Positions 1 through 5,874 of a DNA stretch of 5,874 nucleotides are shown here, piece by piece. Below the pieces are notes generated by a model. It was given only the letters and a program-made list of their open reading frames with translations, had not been told where the DNA came from and searched no databases. Numbering within the stretch: position 1 is the stretch's first letter; each line of letters starts with the position of its first letter. The stretch is taken from assembly GCF_003344345.1 (NCBI RefSeq), contig NZ_QPIP01000226.1:1-5874 (forward strand), written 5' to 3'. Both the position numbers and the translations under genes were made by a program. This DNA comes from Wolbachia endosymbiont of Cylisticus convexus (GTDB lineage Bacteria > Pseudomonadota > Alphaproteobacteria > Rickettsiales > Anaplasmataceae).

Positions 1-4
1 GAAC

Positions 5-50
5 GAGTAAGAGTTTAGTGGACTGAGATATTTTCCACTAAACTCTCCTC
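5..50 (-). ncRNA. Group II intron domain VI with bulged branch-point A
   Basis: Minus-strand bases 45-35 pair perfectly with 21-11 (GAGTTTAGTGG with CCACTAAACTC), forming an 11-bp stem that 34/22 extends by one pair. Below it, 46 and 47 pair with 10 and 9 (A-U and G-U), and 50-48 (GAG) pair with 7-5 (CTC). This leaves the A complementary to base 8 unpaired. A single bulged A near the 3' end of domain VI is the lariat branch nucleotide in this intron family. It places the 3' splice site within a base or two of the window start. Confidence 0.85.
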
Positions 51-53
51 TAG

Positions 54-87
54 GAACCGTACTTGAAAGTTTCCCTTCATACGGCTC
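54..87 (-). ncRNA. Group II intron domain V (catalytic hairpin)
   Basis: On the minus strand this 34-nt element begins GAGCCGTATG and ends AGTACGGTTC, the hallmark of domain V. The two arms pair (GAGCCGTA with TACGGTTC), and the AGC catalytic triad lies in the 5' arm. The inner stem AAG/CTT is closed by a GAAA tetraloop (AAGGGAAACTTT region). No disrupting change is visible, so the catalytic core of the ribozyme appears preserved. Confidence 0.95.
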
Positions 88-176
88 GAGCCATCTTAAG
101 TCCTTTTCTCGAGAACCGGCAACAGCTTCCTTCAAATATTCTGGCATTTCAAATTCCTTACTAGGATTAACATTAA

Positions 177-1660
177 TCATATCTTATCATCCTCATAAAG
201 AGAAGGATTATTTGATCTACGTTTTTCAAAGTAGGCATACCATTCTTTATCGTAGGGATTTGCCTCAGCTTGAATTTTCTTGTGGCGACGAATTGGTACG
301 CTTGTTGCTTGAAAGAGTTCCTTCCACTCAACTGTACCTTTATTCTTAGTCAGCGCTGCAAAGCACCATCTTCTGGCTTCTTTTGTTTTAAAGTATTTCT
401 CCTTAATCCAGCGTAAGCCTTTATTAGGGTGTCTGCGTTTTGACCATTGCCATAAGGCTTTAAAAATCTCAGAATCCACTTTCTCATAAGCTTTTCTTGC
501 GCATATTCCCCTGTGGTAATAGACCCACCCTCGAATTTGAGGTGTGAGCAGTTCTATTACTTTTTCTTGGGTTGCTGCGCAGTTCTTACGAATCAAGCAC
601 CGGATGCGCTTCAGAAGTCGGTTTGTACTTTCTGCTGAAGGTTTGATGATTATCTTCCTTTCGTACTTACGTACTGTCTGACCTAGAAAATCAAATCCCT
701 GTTCTACGTGTGTGATCTTGGTTTTTCCTGTGGATAGAGTTAACCCTCTGTCGCTGAGGAAATCCTCTACTAGCCTTTTAACTTTAGTCTCAAGAATTTC
801 TTTTGATTTTCCAGTGTTACTATGAAGTCATCCGCGTAGCGAATCACGTGCACACCATATTTCTTGCGTTTTCTTGTTCCCTTCTTCCCGAAATGTTTAC
901 TGATAACATTTTCGAAACCATCAAGGGTCAAGTTAGCAAGTACAGGGGAGATAATTCCTCCTTGTGGAGTCCCTGCTATTGTGAAGCGGAACATTTGTTT
1001 TTCTATGAACCCAGATTTTAACCATTTGCTGAGAATATTCTTTTCTATTGGAATTGAGCTTTCTAACCAGCAATGGTCTATTTCATCAAAACACTTCTTA
1101 ATATCCGCCTCTAGGATCCATTGCGATCTGTCGCGTCCCGCCAAAGTTTTGTGGATCTGGCTTATCGCATCAGCAGCTGAGCGATGTTTCCTAAATCCGT
1201 ATGAGTGTCTATCTCCTATTGTTTCTGCAACAGGATCAAGTCCCATAAGATATAAGGCCTGCATCGCTCGATCTTTCATAGTGGGAATACTAAGAGGTCG
1301 CTTGCTGCCTGTAGGTTTGGGGATATAGACTCGTCTCAAAGGTTGAGAGCGATATCCTCGTTGCCTCAGGTTTGCAATTCCTTGAGATTTTGCTGAAGGG
1401 CTCTGCCACAACTGGTTGTCAACACCAGCTGTACATTTTCCTTTATTTGAAGTTACGCGTTTTACTGCCAACGCTTTAGCACTAAAACTACGTGTGAGGA
1501 GGCGTTGTAAAGTTTTCACTTTATTCCATCTCCTAGCTTTTGTTGCCTGAACAATACGAGCTTGTAGCCTTCTGGTATTTTTTTTACACTGAAACCAGTT
1601 AATTTGATTCCAGTGTTCTGCTGTACCGAAAGGTGCACTTACAATTTTACCTGTAACCAT
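177..1660 (-). pseudogene. Group II intron reverse transcriptase/maturase, split by a frameshift
   Basis: This is the intron-encoded protein that stabilises the folded intron for splicing and reverse-transcribes it into new sites. The first frame (1660-770, 296 aa) carries the RT fingers and palm: PKPTGSKRPLSIPTMKDRAMQ around residues 115-134, YGFRKHRS near 154, ADIKKCFDEIDH from 185, TPQGGIISPVLAN from 231, and the catalytic YADD at 275-278. At 814-817 an extra AC (GTAACACTGG where GTAACTGG would encode VTGK) shifts the frame and leads to a TAG at 772-770. The other frame continues the protein: TGKSKEILETK, GFDFLG, then maturase domain X, through to TGA at 179-177. The repaired protein would be 493 aa. 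It ends shortly after NPYDKEWYAYFEKR, so the C-terminal HNH endonuclease of longer relatives is absent. The start at 1660 is supported by a Shine-Dalgarno sequence. Confidence 0.92.
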
Positions 1661-1664
1661 CTGC

Positions 1665-1672
1665 TTTCCTCA
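1665..1672 (-). promoter_or_regulatory. Ribosome binding site for the intron ORF
   Basis: The minus strand reads TGAGGAAA ending 4 nt before the ATG at 1660. The purine-rich AGGAAA is a convincing Shine-Dalgarno match and supports Met at 1660 as the start of the maturase. Confidence 0.6.
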
Positions 1673-1972
1673 CTTAAAAGGTTTTACAAACAATCTTGTT
1701 CAAGATGACCGTAGTGGACGTCAGTTCTCTTTCGAGCCAGATAACGTTTAAACCTGTATCTCATCCATTACAGATGAGCATTCACTTTTTCCACACTCCC
1801 AATCCCACATATCCATCAGTCTTTCTCATGATCAACCTTACTGAGTAAAGAAATTACCCAGAGATATATGGGGTTTCCGTGTTCCACCTATCAAACAACG
1901 AGCGGGTTAGGATTGATCTATACACCGGTGGTGTTTATGTTTGCGTATCAGATGCGTTCACGCTGATAACCT

Positions 1973-1989
1973 ACCACATACCTTTTGGT
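1973..1989 (-). ncRNA. EBS1 hairpin of the group II intron
   Basis: On the minus strand ACCA (1989-1986) and TGGT (1976-1973) form a stem whose loop is AAAGGTATG. The loop octamer AAAGGTAT (1985-1978) pairs with the exon octamer ATGCCTTT (2273-2266): seven Watson-Crick pairs and one G-U. This is the expected position and geometry for exon-binding site 1, which picks the insertion and splice site. It independently confirms the 5' splice junction at 2266/2265. Confidence 0.85.
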
Positions 1990-2265
1990 CCAAGCCTGTC
2001 AGTGTCTTTGGCTTGTTCGATTTAACGATGCTTACGATCATTCACTTCTGTTATCCATACCGTTCACCCTAGCCCCCGTGCCAACTTGACACTTATAGCA
2101 TCGTTCCTTCTTCACAGACCGAACTTCTCCTTTTCGGGCGGGTTCATTGTCCTAAACGCTTTGCATAAGACATTACTGTACTTATACAGTTTAGTAGGGT
2201 ACGAGTGGCAAAACACTCGGTTTAGTCAGTGCTAAACAGTTTAATAGACGACTTTCACGTCACAC

Positions 2266-2273
2266 AAAGGCAT
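2266..2273 (-). other. IBS1, exon target sequence of the intron
   Basis: The minus strand reads ATGCCTTT, the last eight bases of the 5' exon, directly before the intron GTGTG. It is complementary to the EBS1 loop at 1985-1978. It is also the coding sequence for the end of NDYAF in the interrupted gene. Confidence 0.82.
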
Positions 2274-2310
2274 AATCATTGCGTGCATCAAGAAATTTAG
2301 ATAAAGCCAT
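2266..2310 (-). CDS. 5' exon of an Rpn/PD-(D/E)XK nuclease-transposase gene
   Basis: ATG at 2310 opens exactly 15 codons, MALSKFLDARNDYAF, before the intron begins after a complete codon (phase 0). The start resembles the N-terminus of the Rpn family of recombination-promoting nucleases, also annotated as PD-(D/E)XK transposases, which are abundant in Wolbachia and typically begin MALSKFLDPKNDVAFKRIFG. That identification is from memory of the family and rests on 15 residues. The remainder of the gene should resume left of the window, after the intron 3' end. An AGG at 2323-2321, ten bases upstream, could be the ribosome binding site, and a strong promoter lies at 2366-2338. If the intron splices, the protein could still be made; otherwise the gene is disrupted. 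Confidence 0.72.
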
Positions 2311-2337
2311 GACGAATTAACCTAGAAAGCATTAATA

Positions 2338-2366
2338 ATTATACACAATTCTGAAGAAATATTCAA
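2338..2366 (-). promoter_or_regulatory. Sigma70-type promoter for the intron-split nuclease gene
   Basis: On the minus strand TTGAAT (2366-2361) and a perfect TATAAT (2343-2338) are separated by exactly 17 bases. Transcription would begin near 2331, about 20 bases before the ATG at 2310, leaving room for the AGG at 2323-2321. Transcripts from here would run through the intron. I see no equally good promoter for the divergent mutL copy in 2367-2473; that stretch is AT-rich with nothing else I can name. Confidence 0.7.
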
Positions 2367-2473
2367 CTAAAATTCAAACATGTTAGTCAAAGAATGATCT
2401 TCATGAAAGGGCTTATTTAATAGAGAACTTGATTTGCATTGATATCCAACTGATCAGACTGAGAGTTGAAAAT

Positions 2474-4182
2474 ATGGCAATTAGACACAAAAACCATAAA
2501 CCGTATAGCAGCGGGAGAGGTAATAGAAAGGCCAGCGAGTGTAGTAAAGGAGAAAATGCAATAGATGCTGGAAGTTCAGAGATAGAGATAGAGATCGAGA
2601 TAGAAAGTGGTGGGCGTAACCTTATAACTGTGACAGATGATGGAAATGGAATAGAAAAGAACGATCTAGAACTAGCATTTATGAGGCATGCCACTTCAAA
2701 ATTAAGCGATAGTGAGTTAATAGAAATCAAGCATCTTGGGTTTAGAGGAGAATTCAATTGCAGCAGTAAGTAGAATGAAATTATCGTCTAAGGCAAAAGG
2801 AAGCATGGTCTATAAGTTATGAGGGAGGAGAAAAAATAAGAGAGATTACACCTTGTTCTTTGCTACAGGGTTGAAGTTCGTGACTTATTTTTTGCGACAC
2901 CAAATAGACTAAAATTTCTAAAAACCGAAAGGGCAGAAACACAAGCTATAGTTGATATTGTAAATAACTTAGCGATATAGTATTGGGTTTACTCTCGCTT
3001 CGGGTAATAAAAAGCTCTTAAAATATGCTAAACAAACTTCATTATTTAACAGATTGTGTGAAATAGAAGAAGAATTTCAGAGTAACTCGCTGGGAGTTAA
3101 CGAGGAAGAAGATGGCATCAAACTTACGGGACATATCTGCAAACCGACGGTCAATCGAGGTAAGTCTGATATGATCTATACATTTGTGAATGGAAGGCCA
3201 ATAAAAGACAATCTACTTATAGATGCAATTCGATATGCATATCAACCAGTTGGGAGGTATCCTTTTGCAGCGCTGCACTTAGAGATACCATACGATCAAA
3301 ATGTGCATCCAAATAAATCAGAGGTAAGGTTTCAGAACAAGAGGCTAGTATATGAAATAGTGAGAAGAGGAATAATAAAAGCATTATCGACTAGAATAGG
3401 CACGTTCGCAGCAAGTGATGTTGAGTCTCAAAGTATTGAAGAGTTTGATAGCCAAGAGCAGGTTAATAGTAAAGAGGAAAAAATAAAAAGAGTTTTATGA
3501 GAAGAGACCAAGTCTTTTAGAAAATCGCCTAATGAAAGGATTCAATGCACCAGACGAAAGAAGGCAAAGCTTACCAGAAACGTTTAAATATGGAGAATCT
3601 CCACCCCAAAAGGGAACTATGGTTCTAGAAAGGGAGCAAATTGATTTGGTAGAGCTCTAGGATATGCACGCTGTCAGGTCTACAATACTTACATTATTGC
3701 TGAGGCTAAAGGCAAATTAATTATAGTAGATCAGCACGCAGCTCATGAGAGGTTGATATACGAGTGCTTAACAAGCATAAAAAGACAAAAACTTCTTCTT
3801 CCGGAAACAGTTGAAATTAAAAACCAAGCTGAAATGGAAATGATAGAGGTTTATAAATTTTTGAAATGGGTTTTGATATTGAAATACAATCAGAAGATAA
3901 AGTGAAGGTAAAAGAAATTCCTGCAATTTTAGGAACAATAAATGTGAAAGAGATGGTATAGTTGATAGATTAATAGAGATAGGAGATACGCTACCTATAG
4001 AAGAAAAAGTGAACAAGATATTAGCTACTATTGCGTGCCATAGAGCTGGAAGGGAAATGAAGTTGGAGGAGATGAATGAGTTGATGAGACAAATGGAAGA
4101 AACACCGTATGCTGATCACGGAAGACCAACTTACATAGAAATGAAACTAAGTGATATAGAAAAATTATTTGAAAGGAAATGA
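2474..4182 (+). pseudogene. mutL: DNA mismatch repair protein MutL, multiply deleted
   Basis: MutL is the ATPase matchmaker of mismatch repair. This copy aligns to the family from ATG 2474 (MAI, then [23 protein letters not shown] in another frame) to [11 protein letters not shown] and TGA at 4180-4182. Recognisable motifs are the GHKL ATPase pieces NAIDAG, TDDGNGI, HATSKL and GFRGE, then [24 protein letters not shown] and [23 protein letters not shown] fits the DQHA(X)2E(X)4E endonuclease motif of MutL. The frame changes near 2483, 2553, 2753, 2797, 2869, 2977, 3498, 3655, 3858 and 3958. In-frame losses are inferred near 3240, 3300, 3770, 4042 and 4114; among them DVNVHP has become NVHP and the Cys of CxHGRP is gone. 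No segment has a stop in its own frame. It cannot encode a working protein. Whether it derives from the core mutL or a phage-linked paralogue is not decidable here. Confidence 0.93.
2579..2602 (+). repeat. Short hexanucleotide repeat GAGATA x4 in the mutL remnant
   Basis: Four units, GAGATA GAGATA GAGATC GAGATA, encode a Glu-Ile run in the strand before [13 protein letters not shown]. MutL proteins usually have a shorter acidic/hydrophobic alternation here, so one or two units may be a slippage expansion. The repeat keeps the local frame. Confidence 0.6.
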
Positions 4183-4189
4183 GTTCAAT

Positions 4190-4219
4190 TTGTCAAAAAG
4201 GTTACCAATTAAGTATACG
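4190..4219 (+). promoter_or_regulatory. Possible promoter for the HTH regulator
   Basis: TTGTCA (4190-4195, 5 of 6 to the -35 consensus) is followed after 18 bases by TATACG (4214-4219, 4 of 6 to the -10 consensus). It lies in the 68-base gap between the mutL stop and the GTG at 4251. The match is moderate, and read-through from mutL is an alternative. Confidence 0.35.
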
Positions 4220-4250
4220 TGATAGCTCTTTTAATTATAGAGTATAAAAT

Positions 4251-4975
4251 GTGAAAAAAGAGAATAATTGCTCTAACTTTTTAGACTACAAAGTAATAGG
4301 ACAGGAAGTAAGAAATTGGAGGTTAAAGCGAGGATATACTCAAAAAGATTTAGCAAAAAAAATCGGTGTAACATATCAAGTAGTACTACAATATGAAAAA
4401 GGAACATGTAAAATTTCGATTGAAAAGTTGTATGCTATAGCAGAGATATTGTCGATTGGTATTGTAGACCTAATTCCTGTATCAAATGAAAAAATCTGTT
4501 TTGAAGATGAGGGAGAGAAAATATTAAATCTAGTAAGAGAATATAAAAAGATTAACGATCAGGAGTTACGTAGGATGTTTTGTTTACTAACCAAATTTGT
4601 CAAAGTTAGTGAGAAAAGTAGTAGAAAATCGGAAAAAATAAAAATTGCAAAGGGTTTGGTTAAATCGGGAGTTTCTGTTGATATTGTTGCAAAAACAATT
4701 GGTCTCTCTGCTGATGAATGTGTTGAAGAAAAAACAGGTTCTATCTACTACAAAATAGGGAAAAAGATAAAGGAATGGAGGGCAGTACGGGAATATACTC
4801 AGAAGGATTTAGCAGAGAAAATGAGGTGATGAAATAAGCAACTATGAACAAGGACGTGTGGCTATTCCACTGGAAAAATTGTATGCAATAGCAGAAACAT
4901 TATCGATTAATATTACAGATCTACTAATAGAAGAAGGTGAAGGTAGTAAAGTAGTACCTGATTTGATAAAAGAAT
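4251..4975 (+). pseudogene. Tandem XRE-type HTH transcriptional regulator, frameshifted and cut by an IS
   Basis: This is a DNA-binding regulator of the Cro/C1 (XRE) type, in the two-domain form common in Wolbachia WO prophage regions. The first frame (4251-4829, 192 aa from GTG) has HTH1 at residues 17-74 (GQEVRNWRLKRGYTQKDLAKKIGVTYQ onward, ending LYAIAEILSIGIVDLI) and a linker with EYKKINDQELRR and SVDIVAKTIGLSADE. It then enters HTH2 from residue 170 (GKKIKEWRAVREYTQKDLAEKM). HTH2 breaks at 4824-4830 and continues one frame over as EISNYEQGRVAIPLEKLYAIAETLSINITDLL. Between ATG 4821 and GAA 4831, 7 nt stand where HTH1 has 15, a net loss of 8. The homologous tail LIKE then meets the IS256 left end near 4975. 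GTG is the only plausible start, as TAA lies two codons upstream; AGAG at 4239-4242 is a weak ribosome binding site. Confidence 0.88.
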
Positions 4976-4998
4976 GGGAATGTTCAAAAAAGTGTGTC
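4976..4998 (+). repeat. Probable left terminal inverted repeat of the IS256 element
   Basis: The sequence starts GGGAATGTTC and ends GTGTGTC. The pattern of GG, then TGTTC, then GTGT is familiar from ends of IS256-family elements. The partner repeat is outside the window, so the length is an estimate. Confidence 0.55.
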
Positions 4999-5034
4999 AA
5001 ACCGAAAAAAAGTAATTTATATCAATTTAAAAAT

Positions 5035-5039
5035 GGAGG
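5035..5039 (+). promoter_or_regulatory. Ribosome binding site of the transposase
   Basis: GGAGG lies seven bases before the ATG at 5047, an ideal Shine-Dalgarno sequence. It fixes the transposase start although the frame is open further upstream. Confidence 0.8.
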
Positions 5040-5046
5040 TTTGACA

Positions 5047-5874
5047 ATGAGTCAAAAAGTAGTAAACAGAACTAACGGATTGGTAGATTATAAAGAGTTG
5101 GAAACAAATATCCTGTCGTCTATACGAGAAGGAAGACCGTTGACAGGAAAGGAGGGAGCATTAACACCATTTATAAAAAAGCTGCTGGAGGCGAGTCTAG
5201 AAGGTGAAATAGAAAACCATTTATTAGCTGAAAGTGAAGAAAATAATCGCAGAAATGGGAGGAATGGAAAGACTTTACGTACAAGTGCAGGTTCATTTGA
5301 GCTGTTAACGCCAAGAGATAGAGAAGGAAGTTTTGAGCCGCAAATAGTCAAAAAAAGGCAAACAAGCTTACATCCAGAGCTTGAAACGAAGATTTTGAGC
5401 ACATTTGCCAGTGGTATGAGCTATAGAGATATAGCGTCACACGTTGAGGAAATTTATGATCACAAAATATCGGTAGCAGAGATATCAAGTATTACCGACA
5501 AATTACTGCCTATAATCAATGAATGGCGTAGTCGTCCACTGCAATCAGTATACCCGATAGTATTTATGGATGGGATGTTCTTTAAGGTCAAGGAGGATGG
5601 ACATTGCGTAAGTAAATGTATGTACAATATATTGGGCATAGACCAAAATGGCAGAAAAGAAGTCCTGGGCTTTTATTTGGCTGAAAGTGAAGGAGCTAAC
5701 TTTTGGTTGGAAGTGCTAAATAACCTCAAAGAAAGAGGAGTAGAAGATATTCTGATTGCATGTGTAGATGGGCTAAAAAGCTTTCCTGCAGCCATCAACA
5801 GTGTATTTCCCAGTGCAGAAGTGCAGCTATGTATAGTACACCAAATAAGAAATTCTCTGAAATATGTATCCAGT
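5047..5874 (+). CDS. IS256-family (Mutator-type) transposase, N-terminal 276 residues
   Basis: A DDE transposase that cuts and rejoins the IS ends. The frame is open for 276 codons to the window edge with no lesion; full-length family members are about 400 aa, so roughly the last third is missing. The N-terminal region holds KEGALTPFIKKLLEASLEGEIENHL and NRRNGRNGKTLRTSAGSFEL, typical of the family DNA-binding part. The HTH-like segment LSTFASGMSYRDIASHVEEIY is at about 118-137. The first catalytic Asp is D175 in VFMDGMFFKVKEDGH and the second is D241 in CVDGLKSF. The C/H signature CIVHQIRNSLKYV starts at 262. The catalytic Glu would lie beyond the window. Start at 5047 is supported by GGAGG seven bases upstream. 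The integrity of this ORF contrasts with the decayed genes to its left, implying a more recent arrival. Confidence 0.95.
   Translation, partial: MSQKVVNRTNGLVDYKELETNILSSIREGRPLTGKEGALTPFIKKLLEASLEGEIENHLLAESEENNRRNGRNGKTLRTSAGSFELLTPRDREGSFEPQIVKKRQTSLHPELETKILSTFASGMSYRDIASHVEEIYDHKISVAEISSITDKLLPIINEWRSRPLQSVYPIVFMDGMFFKVKEDGHCVSKCMYNILGIDQNGRKEVLGFYLAESEGANFWLEVLNNLKERGVEDILIACVDGLKSFPAAINSVFPSAEVQLCIVHQIRNSLKYVSS

Larger units (their letters stand above)
1..2265 (-). mobile_element. Group II intron, nearly complete, inserted in an Rpn-type gene
   Basis: This is a self-splicing retroelement read on the minus strand. Seen directly: the 5' end reads GTGTGACG at 2265; an EBS1 hairpin at 1973-1989 pairs with the exon just upstream of 2265; the maturase/reverse transcriptase ORF lies at 1660-177; a canonical 34-nt domain V is at 87-54; and a domain VI hairpin with a bulged A ends at the window edge. 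Group II introns normally end 7-8 nt past the branch A. Here that A is the complement of base 8, so the 3' splice site falls at or just outside base 1. The total length of about 2.27 kb is normal for an ORF-bearing bacterial intron. The RNA parts look intact although the protein ORF is frameshifted, so splicing or mobility would need a maturase supplied from another copy. The structural class is uncertain; the protein looks closest to chloroplast-like introns. Confidence 0.93.
1661..2265 (-). ncRNA. Group II intron 5' RNA (domains I-III and start of domain IV)
   Basis: This stretch of about 600 bases has no protein gene. It is the structured 5' part of the intron RNA, starting GTGTGACG at 2265. 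Seen in it: the EBS1 hairpin at 1973-1989, and a long-range pairing of GCATCGTT (complement of 2023-2030) with AACGATGC (complement of 2098-2105), typical of domain I stems. Individual domains II and III were not delimited by eye. EBS2 could not be assigned with confidence. Confidence 0.8.
4976..5874 (+). mobile_element. IS256-family insertion sequence, left part
   Basis: A cut-and-paste element whose right end lies beyond the window. The left end is placed where homology to the HTH regulator stops and GGGAATGTTC begins, followed by AAAAAGTGTGTC, an IS256-like terminal inverted repeat. The exact first base is uncertain by one or two, and the target duplication cannot be verified without the other end. 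The transposase begins 71 bases inside. The element has interrupted the regulator in its second linker region. Confidence 0.85.

Noticed and set aside
803..1328. Two plus-strand open frames of 72 and 154 codons
   Set aside because: They lie antisense to the strongly recognisable RT palm region, have no family resemblance and no ribosome binding site; they are shadows.
2024..2029. AUCGUU as EBS2, pairing with AAUGAU one base upstream of IBS1
   Set aside because: It is only six pairs including a G-U, and the same bases pair perfectly in an 8-bp stem with 2098-2105, so the assignment conflicts with the local fold.
2429..2473. Start of mutL at 2429 instead of 2474
   Set aside because: The extra residues do not resemble MutL, while ATG 2474 begins MAI as in the family. 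Residues after MAI in that frame are out of frame until 2555.
2390..2473. Promoter for the mutL copy
   Set aside because: TTGATT and TTTAAT elements occur but none has a partner at 16-18 bases; nothing above chance.
2413..2757. Minus-strand open frame of 114 codons rich in Ser/Leu/Ile
   Set aside because: It is the antisense shadow of the MutL N-terminal region; the Ser/Ile pattern comes from the GAGATA repeat read backwards.
3768..4016. Minus-strand open frame of 82 codons
   Set aside because: Antisense to clear MutL C-terminal homology; low-complexity Phe/Leu/Ser content is typical of a shadow.
2474..4975. An undescribed multi-gene defence or toxin system
   Set aside because: Every segment with coding signal is explained by MutL or by the HTH regulator in shifted frames; no unexplained coding stretch remains.
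5088..5402. Minus-strand open frame of 104 codons
   Set aside because: Antisense to the intact IS256 transposase and without independent support.

Overview
The window looks like accessory DNA from Wolbachia (Rickettsiales), probably near or within a WO-prophage or Octomom-type island. This rests on family recognition, not a search. The coding style is AT-rich. The recognisable parts are a group II intron, a Wolbachia-style Rpn/PD-(D/E)XK nuclease-transposase N-terminus, a MutL, a two-domain XRE-type regulator and an IS256-family transposase. From memory, the wMel Octomom neighbourhood (WD0506 to WD0509) also combines a group II intron reverse transcriptase, a regulator of this type and a MutL paralogue.

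Layout. About 1-2265 (minus strand) is a nearly complete group II intron. It has a GTGTG 5' end, an EBS1 hairpin, a maturase/reverse transcriptase ORF split by a 2-nt frameshift, a 34-nt domain V and a domain VI with a bulged A. The 3' splice junction lies at or just beyond base 1. The intron sits exactly after codon 15 of a small minus-strand gene (2310-2266, MALSKFLDARNDYAF), which has its own good sigma70-type promoter at 2338-2366. Reading the other way, 2474-4182 is a mutL pseudogene, 4251 to about 4975 is a broken tandem-HTH regulator, and about 4976 to the window end is the left part of an IS256-family element with an intact transposase reading frame.

The most unusual signal is the way mutL has decayed. 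Homology to MutL can be followed from the start codon to the natural stop, but the frame changes ten times and several further residues are missing in frame. Almost all lesions look like losses of roughly 5-9 nt, and no segment contains a nonsense substitution in its correct frame. The neighbouring regulator carries a lesion of the same kind: 8 nt missing, measured against its own first domain. The intron and IS256 copy do not show such lesions, apart from one 2-nt insertion in the reverse transcriptase. Explanations include a nuclear-integrated Wolbachia fragment, an unusual deletion process, or a sequence or assembly artefact.

Functionally the window is a mobile-element landing zone. A group II intron has entered a nuclease-transposase gene and an IS has entered a regulator, leaving mutL and the regulator non-functional. 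The IS left end leaves an open frame joining the second HTH domain to the transposase start. I found no CRISPR array, tRNA or rRNA, and no convincing novel defence system.
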